Shown: positions 43,800 to 54,640 of the stretch, in pieces
Layout of the letters: every line of letters starts with the position of its first letter
Position numbering within the stretch: the first letter of the stretch is position 1
Assembly: GCA_037951165.1 (NCBI GenBank)
Contig: JBBDHG010000015.1
Location: forward strand, 6,862,501-6,926,500
Length of the DNA stretch: 64,000 nt
Origin: Lophius americanus
Lineage: Eukaryota > Chordata > Actinopteri > Lophiiformes > Lophiidae
Direction of reading: 5' to 3'
Made by a program: the position numbers and the translations under genes
The notes under the pieces: model-generated
Database searches by the model: none
The model's input: only the letters and a program-made list of their open reading frames with translations
What the model was told of the DNA's origin: nothing

Positions 43800-44998
43800 G
43801 ATTGTTAAATTAACACCCTTTACCACCGATTCTCACGTCTTCCCTGATTGAAATAAACTAAGCTAGCATATTGCCAATATCTTTTGAGCCACAGTTTTAA
43901 TGTTTTACAATTGCCTCACCTGCAGGAGCAAAGGTTGAAGATCAGGTTAAGTTGCCGCCTGCATTAATTAACACGGCAAAATCCAAAAGAAACCTCTACA
44001 TGAGAAGACATTTACAACCCTGTGTTTGGTCACTATTTTTGACCCAAGGTAAACCATCCTAACATTATCACCCAGCAGTCTCAACCCAACATTTGGGTTA
44101 TTATAATAACTCAGCATGTGTTAATATGAAACCAATATTGTCTATTGTGGATACTGCTAGAATTGAATATTCGTTCAATCCTACATTTTTGGCACTTCTT
44201 TACAGAATTTGATAGCTTCAATTTAATTAAGAATTCTTGAGGGCAGCTTCCAATATAGGCCATGCTTAAAAGTTAATTCATATGCAGTGATTTTAAGAAC
44301 TTGCCTTGTAATTCAAATAAATTGGAGGTTTAAAAAGAGGAAATGTAGAAGAGCAAAGTGCCTCAAGTCAAAGGTCAACCAAGAACATGCTTTTCCTTTC
44401 TCCTGAAATAAAATTTTTCCGTAAAATTTACCACTTGAGTGGTGGCATTTCATTTTCCCAGCATCAGCATGTTTGAAAGCGCTAAGAGAAAGAATAGACG
44501 CAAGCTGGGGTTTCCATTATGAGCACATACTGTGAGCTGGAAGTGGAACAGGACAAGGGGGAAAACTCTTGGACCAACAGAAGCAATTTCAAACCCCCTC
44601 TTAAAGGGAGAAATCAAGTGGGAGAAAGAGATGGCATGTGCGTGGCTGTGCTTGCCACCAAGACACAAGTAGCTTCCAAAGCGGTTCAAGGATTTTTACA
44701 GTCTGTAGAAATGTTACTTTAAGGAGAATGTCTTTGATAATGCACAGTAATGATGATGATGTGACTTTCCTCTAGCGTCAGTGGAGAGAGTACAAAATGG
44801 AAATAATATACTTATGCACCTAATAATTTTGTCCTTTTTGCCTGTGGTGTATTGCACAGATATAGACGCTGAAGCCACAGAGTAATACTTGCACAATGTT
44901 GACGTGAAAATCCACATCTTTCTCATATATCTATGTTTGGAGATAACCTCATGGAGCCCCGATCCGGCAGGCTTGATGTGCACATCCTACTTAGGTTG
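43800..44998. other. Anonymous sequence
   Basis: No supported gene was found. Confidence 0.4.
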
Positions 44999-45002
44999 AG
45001 CC

Positions 45003-45062
45003 TTAAGGGACGCAGCGGTTTATCCTGTAATTGGAAGGCCGGCGGCTTGATGCCCAAATTCA
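45003..45062 (+). repeat. tRNA-like SINE head fragment
   Basis: GGGACGCAGCGGTTTATCCT (A-box-like) is followed by GTAATTGGAAGGCCGGCGGC and TTGATGCCC (B-box-like). The body is not recognisable. Confidence 0.45.
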
Positions 45063-45392
45063 GCATATGTTGATACGTCCATGCTGAACAAGCTGCACAA
45101 ATTTGCTCTCAAAGGCTTTTCCATGGATATGTGCATGAATATATGAATGCCCGATGGTGCGCTTTTAATACTAAATGTTTGTGATGAGCAAAATGGGAGA
45201 CTCTGCCAATATCTACTCGTGTCTCAAGCACAATATGTGCGCACATGGCGGGAGTTTGAGGAGTCAGTAGGCTATAAGGGTGCTATTTATATCCATGTCC
45301 ATTTACCTATGGAGGCTCCGCTACCACCATCCATACATCATGCCCTCTCCCTATGTGACTGGTGTGTGGGATGAAATGACCAAAGCAAGTCA
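45063..45392. other. Anonymous sequence
   Basis: A 75-codon frame at 45147-45374 has no known domain. Confidence 0.35.
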
Positions 45393-45396
45393 TGGT

Positions 45397-45612
45397 TTAT
45401 CCATCCATCCGCTTTCTTATGCTGATCCGGGGTAAGTTCTTGGTCACAGCAGAACGAGTAGGGAAGTCCAGGTGTCCATCTCCCAAACAACGCTCCTCAG
45501 CTCATGCCAGGGGATTCCAAGGCATTCTTAGGTTAGGTGAGATATATTTATCCCTCCAACAAGTTTTCGGTCTACCTTGGTGTGGCCTCCCAGTTGCATG
45601 TGCCTAACAAAA
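45397..45612 (-). mobile_element. Rex3-like LINE 3' end, minus strand
   Basis: TATCCATCCATCCGCTTTCT is the complement of a GGATGGATGGATA tail. It is followed by CGCTCCTCAGCTCATGCCAG, GGGATTCCAAGGCATTC, TATCCCTCCAACAAG and CCTCCCAGTTGCATGTGCC, the C-terminal coding region in reverse. It is strongly diverged. Confidence 0.75.
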
Positions 45613-45958
45613 CACAATAGGTTAACACAAGTTTGGGTTATGAAGAAACTTAAAAGAAATAATCTGTCACTGGCCAGAGAAGATGCGAAGAATTTATTTG
45701 CCAGAAAAGTCAACACGAGTGACAAGAGCAGGTGATGAAGTATGCAAAACTGTCTGAGAAGGACTTTCGCCTGCTGGTGTGGAGAAAGACATGGCTTTCG
45801 ACAGGTTTTGTAAAGAGATGTGTGTATGGCCCCACCATCCACCCTTGACCTAACCACAAGGGCCCCCTCTAAATGGCCTGGATTGTGCTGCAGAGCCATA
45901 GGGGCATGGAATCTAAGGTGTTTTGAGAGCATTTATTGGAGTCAGAGATGTCCATTTT
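45613..45958. other. Anonymous sequence with a chance minus frame
   Basis: The 134-codon minus frame at 45528-45932 overlaps the Rex3 fragment and has no domain that I recognise. Confidence 0.4.
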
Positions 45959-45959
45959 A

Positions 45960-47340
45960 TTCATCTTGTATTCTGCGATATGTTTCTGTAAAGGATTTCA
46001 ATTTGGATGAGTTATACATTTGTGTTCTTTGTCATTGAGAATATATTTTTACAAATCTTGTCCCAGAAGTCTGGGTCTGGCAGGAGTGTGAAATACTTTT
46101 CCCATTTTGGGAGGGGGATGTTTAGAGGAGTTTTTAAAACCTAGAGATAATTTTTGTACATGTTAGGGATAATGTTATAATGTCATTTACAAATGTTGAT
46201 GGTTGTAAAGGGATCTGAAGCCTTGGAAATATTTTTTAATTGTGCTTTTTAGTTGAGTGCAGTGAAGGAAATTTCCGTCTCTTATACTGAATCTATGAAA
46301 GAGGTTATAAGCTTATTATCTTGAGTGGAGGGTATCAGTAGGTTTTCGAAATAGTTGTGGCGTTTAATGGATGAAGTGATAAATGGGAGGTCACAGAGTT
46401 TAATGTTGTTATAGTCTATGTGTTCTATCTCAGTCCAAGCCTTGTGGGCGTCAGTTGGTCGAATCCATCTGAAAATATATTGCAACTTAGTGCAAAACAA
46501 AATTGGTGCATTTAAACCTCGTTTACACTCGTTTTTCTGAAGGGTTGAGTGAATTATTTTTATTTATTTATTTATTTTATTTGACAGGGACAGTGCTCAG
46601 TAAATATATTGTGCCAGCTATTTTTCATCTGTAGTCCCTGGGAGGTGGGCAGCGATAAACACCATAGCAGCTAGGCGGGCATCAGCAAAACTTTTACAAA
46701 AAAACAGACTTATACTATAATACAGAATACAATACAATCAAGATTACCAATACCTTTGCTTATTTTTTTTTTCCAGTAAAACTTTGTGATGAAGGAATCT
46801 AAATATTGAAGCATTTGCTTGTCGGTTTGAAAGGAATTGCAGACAAAAGCTAATTTATTGGGGTAGAATTTTCATTTTGATAGTGGCTATATGTCCCAGT
46901 AAAGAGATGGGGAGATTATTCCAATGACTCAGGTCACTGCTGATTTTATCCAGAAGTGGAGTGTAGATGAAATGATGTAATCCCATTAGTGGTGACTGTG
47001 GCCTTTGGTGAGTTGTATAGGGTTGTTATCCGTTGAATTAATGATTCTCCAAATTCGAATTTGAGTAAAACAGTTAAGAGAAAGGACCAGTTAACCTTCT
47101 CAAATAATTTTCCTGAATGTAGGGATATTACTTATGCCTTTCTGTTGTTACTCTGTGACATATTAATAAGGTTAAACATTCTTAAGTCAGGCAAAAGGTA
47201 TATTCCCTCATTGAAAAATTTTTCAATCTCCAGAAAACGCCAAGACCAAAATCATCCATATATTCTTTTATTGTTTAGGTGGATTGTGAAATCCTCCCAG
47301 TTGTTGATTACTGTGGCGATCTATTGTTGGTGTTAGAACT
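45960..47340 (-). pseudogene. L1-like LINE ORF2 relic, split by a nested repeat
   Basis: On the minus strand, 46790-47340 encodes LRMFNLINMSQSNNRKA and VISLHSGKLFEKVNWSFLLT, then VLLKFEFGESLIQRITTLYN, SPKATVTTNG. This is the RT segment leading to the catalytic box in L1/Tx1-type LINEs (family form: AFDRVNW..L...L..FGFG..FI.WI..LY..P.A.V..NG). Continuing in another frame come WNNLPISLLGHIATIKMKI and KLAFVCNSF, which normally lie well after the catalytic box. The catalytic region is therefore deleted near 46960. After the nested repeat, 46282-46500 encodes QYIFRWIRPTDAHKAWTEIE and LCDLPFITSSIKRHNYFEN, typical of the ORF2 C-terminal region. Confidence 0.78.
46555..46785 (-). repeat. Repeat nested in the L1-like relic
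   Basis: It starts with (TTTA)n followed by TTTGACAGGGACAGTGCTCA, TTTTTCATCTGTAGTCCCTG and AATACAATACAATCA. These are blocks of a dispersed fish repeat I cannot classify. L1-like coding sequence resumes on both sides. Confidence 0.6.
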
Positions 47341-47605
47341 GTGTTGAAGACTGTTTGTGGCTATTAAGAAAGGACGAAAAAGAGAGATTCACAGCAATCA
47401 GCGGAGCTTGCTATAAAGTTAACTATACAGTCAAAATTAACTTGCTTAACTCCAAGTCTCTCGACGGTTCGTAACACCTACGAGTCCAGATAGGCTGGCA
47501 ACTCTTTAAAAAAAAAGTATACAGGATGGCAAAAAATAATCAAGCAGCTCATGTCACTAAATCAACCAAATCAATTTTATATTTGGGGAAAATGTTGGCC
47601 GAAGA
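47341..47605. other. Anonymous sequence
   Basis: This is the gap between the L1-like and RTE relics. Nothing is recognised in it. Confidence 0.4.
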
Positions 47606-47609
47606 AAAA

Positions 47610-48735
47610 GAAAATTGAGACCGGGAAGACAAGCCAGGAGACAGCGAAAGATAAGGAAAGGCAGCAGGGGTGAGAGTAGGAACATTACATTTTGGAACAA
47701 TGAAAAGAAAATGTAGAGAGATTTAGCTGATATGATGGAGAGAAGGAAAGTACATATACTGTCAGTCCAAGAGACCAGGTGGAAAGGCAATAAGGCTAGA
47801 GACATTGGAGGAGGGAACAGTTTTATCATGTAGTTGAAGGGAGGAGAAATGGGTTCTGGGTGATATTAAAGGAACAGTACGTGATGAGTGTTCTGAGGTT
47901 GATAGTATGAGTCCCAGATAGGTTCAAGGTGGAGGTGGGACTGCATCAAGAATCGGCTCTGAGCCCTTTCTTGTTTTCAATGGGTGATGGACAGGCTGTC
48001 AGATAAGGTCAAACTGGAGTTCCCGTGGCAAAAAATCTAAAGAGATGGAGATTTGCACTGGAGAGAAAAGGAATGAAGGCCAGTCGCAGCAAGACAGAAT
48101 ACTTGGGTGTTAATGGCAGAGAGCCAGGTGGAAGGGTGAGGATGCAAGTAGAGGTGTAGATGCTGCAGAAGTTTAAGTACTCGTGGTTAACTGTTCAGAG
48201 CAACTGGGACTGTGGAAAAGAGGTGAATACGCGAGTGCAGGCAGGGTGGAGTGTGTGCAGAACGGTGTTAGGCTTTATCTGTGACAGAAGAGTAGCAGCA
48301 AGAATGAATGCAAAGGTTTACAAGATGGTAGTGACAGCAGCTCAACTGCGTGGTTAAGAGATGACCAAATGATAGGTGGCAGACCTGAAGATGAAGAAAA
48401 TTTTATTTGGGAGTGACGAAAAGGGACAGGATTAGAAAAGAGCAACACAGAGAGACAGGCCAGTTTAGACGTCTTGGAGACAAAGTAAGAGAGGCCAGAT
48501 TGAGATGGTTTGGACATGTGAAGAGGAGTGATAGTCAATCTATTGGTAAAATGATGCTGTCGATGGAGCTACCACGCAGGACTAAAGGGGAGAGACCAAA
48601 GAGGAGGTTTCTTGATGTGGTGAGAGAGGACATGCAGTTGGTAGATCTGAGAGATGAAGATAATTAGGTTTGGGAAGATGGAAAAAGTTGATCCGCAGTG
48701 GTGATCTCTAAAGGGAACAGCCTAAAGAAGAAAGA
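47610..48735 (+). pseudogene. Expander-like RTE LINE with endonuclease joined to RT by deletion
   Basis: The endonuclease opening reads RDLADMMERRKVHILSVQET, then RWKGNKARDIGGG (47710-47815), with the catalytic-type Glu in VQET. Directly after LKEQYVMSV the RT motif VEVGLHQESALSPFLFSM appears (near 47925), so the rest of the endonuclease and the RT N-terminus are lost. The YADD-type box is also missing, since RRWRFALERKGMKASRSKTE (48040-48095) follows soon after. Next come FKYSWLTVQSNWDCGKEV and REARLRWFGHVKRSDSQS, then KRRFLDVVREDMQLVDLRDE. The 3' end TTGATCCGCAGTGGTGATCT, then CTAAAGGGAACAGCC and AAGAAG is typical of fish Expander/RTE. There are several stops and shifts. Confidence 0.82.
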
Positions 48736-49063
48736 AGTAGGGGGATATTGGATACAAAAATAGCGCATAGGTTCACTGGGGGAAGCTAGGTGAAAACGCT
48801 ATCACCTATAAAAAATTGCTAAAACTATAGAAGCCAGAGTAAGGGCCTGTTGGTTGAACAAGTATTAATTTAAAGTTGCACCTTCCAAAGTGGGCTTAGT
48901 TAACCAAGCTAACAAATAAATTAAATTGGACATAAGTTTATTTATTTTATTAAACAATTTGTACAGATTACTCTTTGGGGTGCAGGGAGCAATTTAGTCC
49001 TCTGGACTCCAGCACAGAAAAGAATGCTTGTGTGTCCTTGTCCACGTTTGCCATATATAGTCA
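48736..49063. other. Anonymous sequence
   Basis: No supported feature was found. Confidence 0.4.
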
Positions 49064-49068
49064 CATTC

Positions 49069-49400
49069 TGTCATGCCTTGTAATTAGGTTTGTTGTCATG
49101 TGGTTTCCTGATTGCTTCTCCACCCCTTGATTGTTAAAACCTGCGTCCTGTTAAGACTCTGCCTCAGTGTATTTAAGCTGTGCTCACCTTCCCACCTGTG
49201 CCAGATCGTGTTGTTCCATTGTGCCAACCTATCCAGCGTAATTCCTAGTGTTCCATGGTTCTGTTCTCTGCTTGTAAGAAACCTTGTATTTTTGCCTGCT
49301 TCCTCGGTTATTGTTTGCCTGACCTTACGAGTAAAGAGTTTATTCACCAGACGTTGTATTAGTCGTGCTTGTGGATCCTAATTGTGGTGCCAGCTTGACA
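49069..49400 (+). mobile_element. Solo LTR with 5-bp target-site duplication
   Basis: The 332-bp segment starts TGTCATGCC and ends CTTGACA, so its termini TGTCA/TGACA are perfect inverted repeats of the TG...CA type. Both flanks carry CATTC (49064-49068 and 49401-49405), a perfect 5-bp duplication. GTATTTAAGC at 49168 is a TATA-like promoter block. A GAGTAAAGAG stretch near 49328 may be a weak poly(A) region. No internal coding sequence flanks it, so it is a recombined single LTR, most likely of a Ty3/Gypsy-type element; the class is inferred from duplication length and style only. Orientation is inferred from the TATA-like block. Confidence 0.85.
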
Positions 49401-49405
49401 CATTC

Positions 49406-50598
49406 ACCCCTGTGACCCCCAAAGCCCTATCCCCTAAATGACCCATTTCTCTGTCTGTATGTAGATGTCAGATGGATCCAGAGTGATCTTTCCAGACAGA
49501 GTGTCTCAAGATATTGCAGTCTTGAACTGAAGAACTGTGGACAATGACTGGTTTTAAAATGCTGCATAAGAATAGAGTGGAGATGCAGGAGATCTGACCA
49601 ATATTTTTCAGCTGCATCAGCATCTTTTACTTACTAATCCCCATGACAGTCAGCTCCTTTATAGGTGGAACTATTTCTATCTCAGTGCAAACGTAGCCCT
49701 TGAGGGGCAAATTAGTGTCAGAGCTAATGATAGCCCGTTGCGGGGAAGAAATGTGTGGGTGCTTGTGTAGTGTTGGATATTAATCAATATCACATTAATA
49801 GCCGAGCTTTGTGTGTCAACCGTGCACGCCTTTCATCACCCTGACTTCTCTTCTCTCCAGTTCCATCATGCCGTCTTATCTTCCCCGCAGACAGGGTGCG
49901 GAGACTGACAACCTTCAAAGGAAAATTAATACTTACTTTGTATATCTGTGCATGTTTTTCTGAGGTGCACCTAGAGCGTCAGGAGAAAAGGACAAGCAGG
50001 TAGATGAAGGTATATCCTCAGAGAGTTTGAATTGATACTGACTGCAGGAAATTAATCAAATGTGAAAGTCATACTCTGGCAAAGGGCTAGCTAAGGGCGC
50101 ACACACACACACACACAAACACACCCTACTAAACTCACATTTAAGTACAGACACACATTCTTCACGTGGACCTCATACATGAAGATATCTTTTAACTTTT
50201 ACTCCTGTTCTTCCCATCTCACTGAAGGCACACTGAGATGAAACGTTCTCCGGAAAGCTTTCATCGCAGAGATGGAGCTCTGTGTGTGAGTTTGGGGTAA
50301 AGAGCCTCTCTATTAAAAACCCAAAAAGGTGCTCTCTGGCACCCTTTTAGTGGAGTAGCATGGCATACCCTGCTGGCGGTCTCAGAGTATTTGTGATCTC
50401 TGGAGAATCCCCTGACTCCAGGCGCTGCCTTAACGATATGGGTCAGCTCTGGTGTGGGTACTCTAGTGTGGAGAACACAAAGGTTTGCACAGCGGGTGGC
50501 AATCTGCTTTTTTTTTGAACACACAAAAATCCAATTAATTGGTGCATTGTTTAAAAATAATCCCTTGTATACAGGTCTAACACATGTGGGTGGTGTGT
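49406..50598. other. Anonymous sequence with (CA)n
   Basis: A (CA)n tract lies at 50099-50126. The minus frame at 50261-50524 has no domain. No gene is supported. Confidence 0.45.
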
Positions 50599-50604
50599 AA
50601 GAAA

Positions 50605-50888
50605 GGTTCTCTCCGGGTTTTATTTGATCCTGTGGACCATCACATCAGGCATTAAACATCCTGGTCTTCCTCTCACTGTTGCCTCACAAAAAGAAGTTTC
50701 CGTGTTCATGTCCACCTGAGGCCTTTCTTTGTGTGTTCTCACTGTGTTTGAATGGATTATCTCTAGGTACTCCGGCTTCCTCTCACAGGCAATAAACATG
50801 CAATGCTGAATTGTCCGTCGGTTTGATGAACTTGCAAATCGCCTGTCAACCAATGTCAGCTTGAAATGTCTCCAGGCCTATGTAAAAA
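50605..50888 (+). repeat. Degenerate SINE (RTE-tailed family)
   Basis: CACTGTTGCCTCACAAAAAG, GTACTCCGGCTTCCTCTCAC, AATAAACATGCAATGCTGAA and GCCTGTCAACCAATGTCAGC keep the block order of 37738-38090. Confidence 0.7.
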
Positions 50889-52815
50889 GGGAATTTCCAT
50901 GGTGTTCAGAGCAATTTATTCAAGCAATTTTCAAATATGAATAGAGCCATTCAAACTTATTTGAAAACATCCATAAATTATAAATTGAACATATAGATTC
51001 AAAAATTCTAACACAACATCTCCTCAAAGCAATTTAAAAAGATGAGAAACTGTGGCAACTGATGGACAACATTACATAGTGGATGAGGTAAATTATAAAT
51101 ATCTAAATATTATAATATTTAACAAAAGAAAGGATTTACCTGCACATTAAACTATAAACTATTTTTCTCTGGGCCTACACTCCTAAACCTACAGAGTATG
51201 TTTACAACAGGAGATAATGCTAAAGCTTGGTCACATGACCCCAGCAGCTTGCTGCAGCATTAATTGTGTAGCAAAGTTAAATCAGAACAATTTAAAATGT
51301 ATATTATTAGATAAAACGTCACGAATGAGCTTGACAGTGTAACAACATCAACAGCAAACAATTCAAACCAAACTTCTACAACATAAATAACGGAATTTCA
51401 CCCTGAGAAAACGAAAATACTACAACAGCATAACTCCAAATTACCGTCAGCTGTGCATACAATAATGTAAGGGGTGAACGGGAGGAGCTATGGAAATCCA
51501 GGCGGTACAGGTTATTTCCACAGGAAATAGGGGGAGAAAAATTCAAAAGCAATTACCTCATTTCAAATATTACAAGATAAAAGAATATAAAATACAGACC
51601 CTCATGCTAATGGTCACATTCAATGTTCACCAAATAAAGTTGTGTTAGAAATCTCGTTTCCCCGCTCTCTCCCCATCATTTCTCCCTCTTCTCTTGCATC
51701 CCCCACTCCCAATCGCTTCCGACTCTGCCAGCTTCCTGCCGGTGTAATACATTAGTTTCTGCATTTGCAACAATATACACACTGACTTTTACATACACTT
51801 CCGGAACATCCTTAGACAGGACTTACTGGACATTTTACCGACTGTTTTTGGTTGAGGGACCCTGCCATTGTGTCCTAGAGCTGAATCTGAATGTTAAACC
51901 CATCCCCATACTCTCAGTCCCACTAACACATCTCAGCTCAGTACAACAAGTGATTGTGTCATTGAACCGGGATAATAAATGTCCTTTCTCCCATTGATAA
52001 GGAAAGTAAGTGGTGAAGACGAAACATCAGGCAAATCAATTTAAATTATTATATGAAATCTTATTCGCTAAGATAAGTAGCACAAAAATAAAACTAGAGC
52101 TGTCACACAAACACTTTCTTCTCACCTTTTTCAAAACTAATGCTTCGGTAGAAAATACATTACTGGCCACGGGGGATTTGTTTGGGCTGCAAGGCTTCTC
52201 TTCTCTATACAGTCATGTGGGAGAACATGTGGGATGAAGGTCATTGAAACACTCTGGCCTGATATTAGCGCCCTGTTGTTGCAAGAACAACATAATAAAG
52301 CTCTCCTGTGTACAAATACAATAATAAGTACAACTAGACAGCACTCAGCGTCCAGGCCTCCACAGAGAGAGCTCACTTTCCCCATTATGTCGTTATTTCT
52401 AAAATCAATAATCCTATAATAGTTCGACACACATGAAAAAAAATCCCTCTGGGAGAGAATCACATTGTCGTCGTCATTAATCTGAAAAACTGTATCTCAC
52501 TATTGGAGGTTTTCTTGATAGATTTTACTCCACAGTTCGCCCTTCATTTAGGACTCAATCTGTATTTAATGCCAGAGTGTTATTTCATAGTTACCGATGC
52601 CTTCTCTGAGCGAGATTTGGCCTTTTTGATGTTGTGGTACATTTGGGCTGCAAGATGCTTTGTAAAAAAGTTGGTAATATTATTCCATGTTATATTTGGT
52701 CTTGTGAAGTGGTGAAGATCCAGATTGGAGCTTACATTAAACCCAGCTCGGCATCCAACAACTCTAAGCCCCCATTACCAATCCATTGCATTTATGAATG
52801 TTACAACACAATGCG
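50889..52815. other. Anonymous AT-rich sequence
   Basis: The overlapping frames at 52010-52463 have no recognisable domain. No gene is supported. Confidence 0.45.
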
Positions 52816-52819
52816 CTTT

Positions 52820-53193
52820 GCATTGGTTTGTTATACCCTCTATATCTGCTGGTTCGGGTCACTAACCTTGAACAATAATAACAGACTGGGACACATTGTG
52901 AAGACATGTAGAAAGATTGATGAAGCACAAGGTCTCGACGACCTCTCACTCTTATTTAAACAGTTCCAGAACCACAACCATGGCTGTGACCATCTGGTCA
53001 CAGATACATCTTGCCGAGGTGCTAGACATTGCCATCGTAAATATTGTCATGTGATTTTCCATACCTTCTGCAATCTTGCACTTTTTTCGCTTTGCATTGT
53101 ATACTCTTGTGTTTGCTTGTGTGGTAGTCCTACTGGCTCCATAAAAAAATTGCCCCACGGGGATAATAAAGTTTACCTTGACCTTAAAAATGG
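52820..53193 (+). mobile_element. L2/Rex1-type LINE 3' end
   Basis: The frame at 52634-53200 contains CWFGSLTLNNNNRLGHIVKT, then CRKIDEAQGLDDLSLLFKQ, resembling the post-RT region WFGSL....RL..IVK...KIIG..L..L of these LINEs. It continues into a 3' UTR ending AAATTGCCCCACGGGGATAA, then TAAAGTTTACCTTGACCTTA, a LINE-type end related to CCCCATTGTGGGACTAATAA at 18860. The first ~60 codons of the frame are unrelated. Confidence 0.7.
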
Positions 53194-54295
53194 TCAATGA
53201 TGCTCATCACAGGGGATTTTGAAGAGGGCATATGCACTGGATCTTAAACAAAAGTTTAGTTTATAGCATTAACCTGCCAATAGTTTGTATCACATTATAG
53301 CTATGCGCAAGTTTTCAAAGTTCTAGTCCCGTAATTGTATGGGTCACTAAATACGTATTCATAGAGGACATACCATTGTTCATTCTGCAAAAATCTATCC
53401 ATATTGGCCTCAAAATCTAATTTCTTTTTTCTTTCCTATTTTGTCAAGATTTCATAGAATTCCATGAACAACTTTTTCAAGGTACACTTCTACCTTTTAG
53501 CAGAAATACTATTAGAAATAAAAATGGTGTCTTTTCCCTAATTTGATATTGTCTTGCAGCTGGTGAGCTTACCTGGAGCCACCAGGAGCAGTCTCAGCAC
53601 TGCTGACTCTGAGACTCAGCACCTGCTGTGTTTGGTCAATAAAAATCCGTAATTACACGAAGACAGAGCTGCGAGTGTAGAGCCGGGTTGATCCGATCCA
53701 CTCAGACAATGACAGTCATTCCAATTTGCACATCTGGGTACACTAAATCCTTGCAACAAAAGGCTGTGATAACAGTAATTGCAATTCTTGAGACAATTAT
53801 AGTCCTCATTTATCTCGTTTCCCTCTGAGTTGTTTGTGCCTATTATGTCCTTGAGCTTGGGGAGTAACTACGAGCAGATGTAACTTGAAAGCAGACGTGT
53901 GACTATATGGCTGCCGTTGTTTCTTTAGATTCATGTTGAGGTTTCCCCACCTGTGTGAGACTTCATGTAAGGGACTAACAAGACTTCACATTAGGATCTA
54001 CCGTTCCGAGCAAGAACCCTTTATGTGAGCTGAAATATTTTACTTGCCTATAAATTGACATTAGTAATAGCAAGGAGGAAAATGGGGGGAATAGACAAGG
54101 TGCAAACTGGAGCGGCAATAGTCTGTATGTGGTGAGACAGATCATCTGCTTCTAAAGGATGCCTGGGTTCAGTCAATGTGATATATTTGGACACTGTAGA
54201 TTTGAAGGACATGGTGCAGAGTGTCTTTCTATCCCACTGAGGACTGGATTCAAAATTATAGCAAAAGTCAAAGTAAAACATTTTTTAAAAAAGGC
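53194..54295. other. Anonymous sequence
   Basis: No supported feature was found. Confidence 0.4.
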
Positions 54296-54299
54296 TGAG

Positions 54300-54640
54300 C
54301 CATGGGATGGGGATTTCATCTCAACAACTTATCAAGTAGTGGGTTTGGGCATCCTTTTGAATGTACGATGTATGGTGTCCCGGGGGATCACCTAGACCTG
54401 GATCAGGGGACCAGTGACCTCCTGGACAGTATGTGGCGGTACATGGCTGTGTCGGATTAAGCAATACGTAATGTTCCACAGGCTCTCAATTGGTTTCAGG
54501 TCTGAAGATTATGATGACCAACCAATGGCTTCTATCCCTTTGTTATTTAGGAACAGCATACACTCTATCCATATGAAGACAGGCATTGTCCTGCACAAGG
54601 CGAAACCCAATGGCCAATACTCCAGTGTAAATCATCACCA
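54300..54640 (-). pseudogene. Tc1-like transposase relic, different lineage from 21735
   Basis: The minus strand encodes GFRLVQDNACLHMDRV (family form: LMQDNARPHVAR, second catalytic Asp). After a shift come NKGIEAIGWSS, SSDLKPIESLWNI (family form: WP.RSPDLNPIEHLWDI, with the third catalytic Glu present) and VPPHTVQEVTGPLIQV. An in-frame stop separates WSS and SSD. The N-terminal DNA-binding domain is not visible. It was inserted in the opposite orientation to the relic at 21735. Confidence 0.8.

Noticed and set aside
45528..45932. 134-residue minus-strand frame
   Set aside because: It begins in anonymous sequence and runs into a Rex3-like fragment out of the element's frame, so it is chance.
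50099..50126. CA-rich repeats as a CRISPR-like or regulatory array
   Set aside because: It is a plain dinucleotide microsatellite without spacers.
52634..53200. 188-residue plus-strand frame, among the longest in the window
   Set aside because: Its middle is a LINE post-RT segment and its end is the LINE 3' UTR; the start is unrelated sequence. It is not a host gene.
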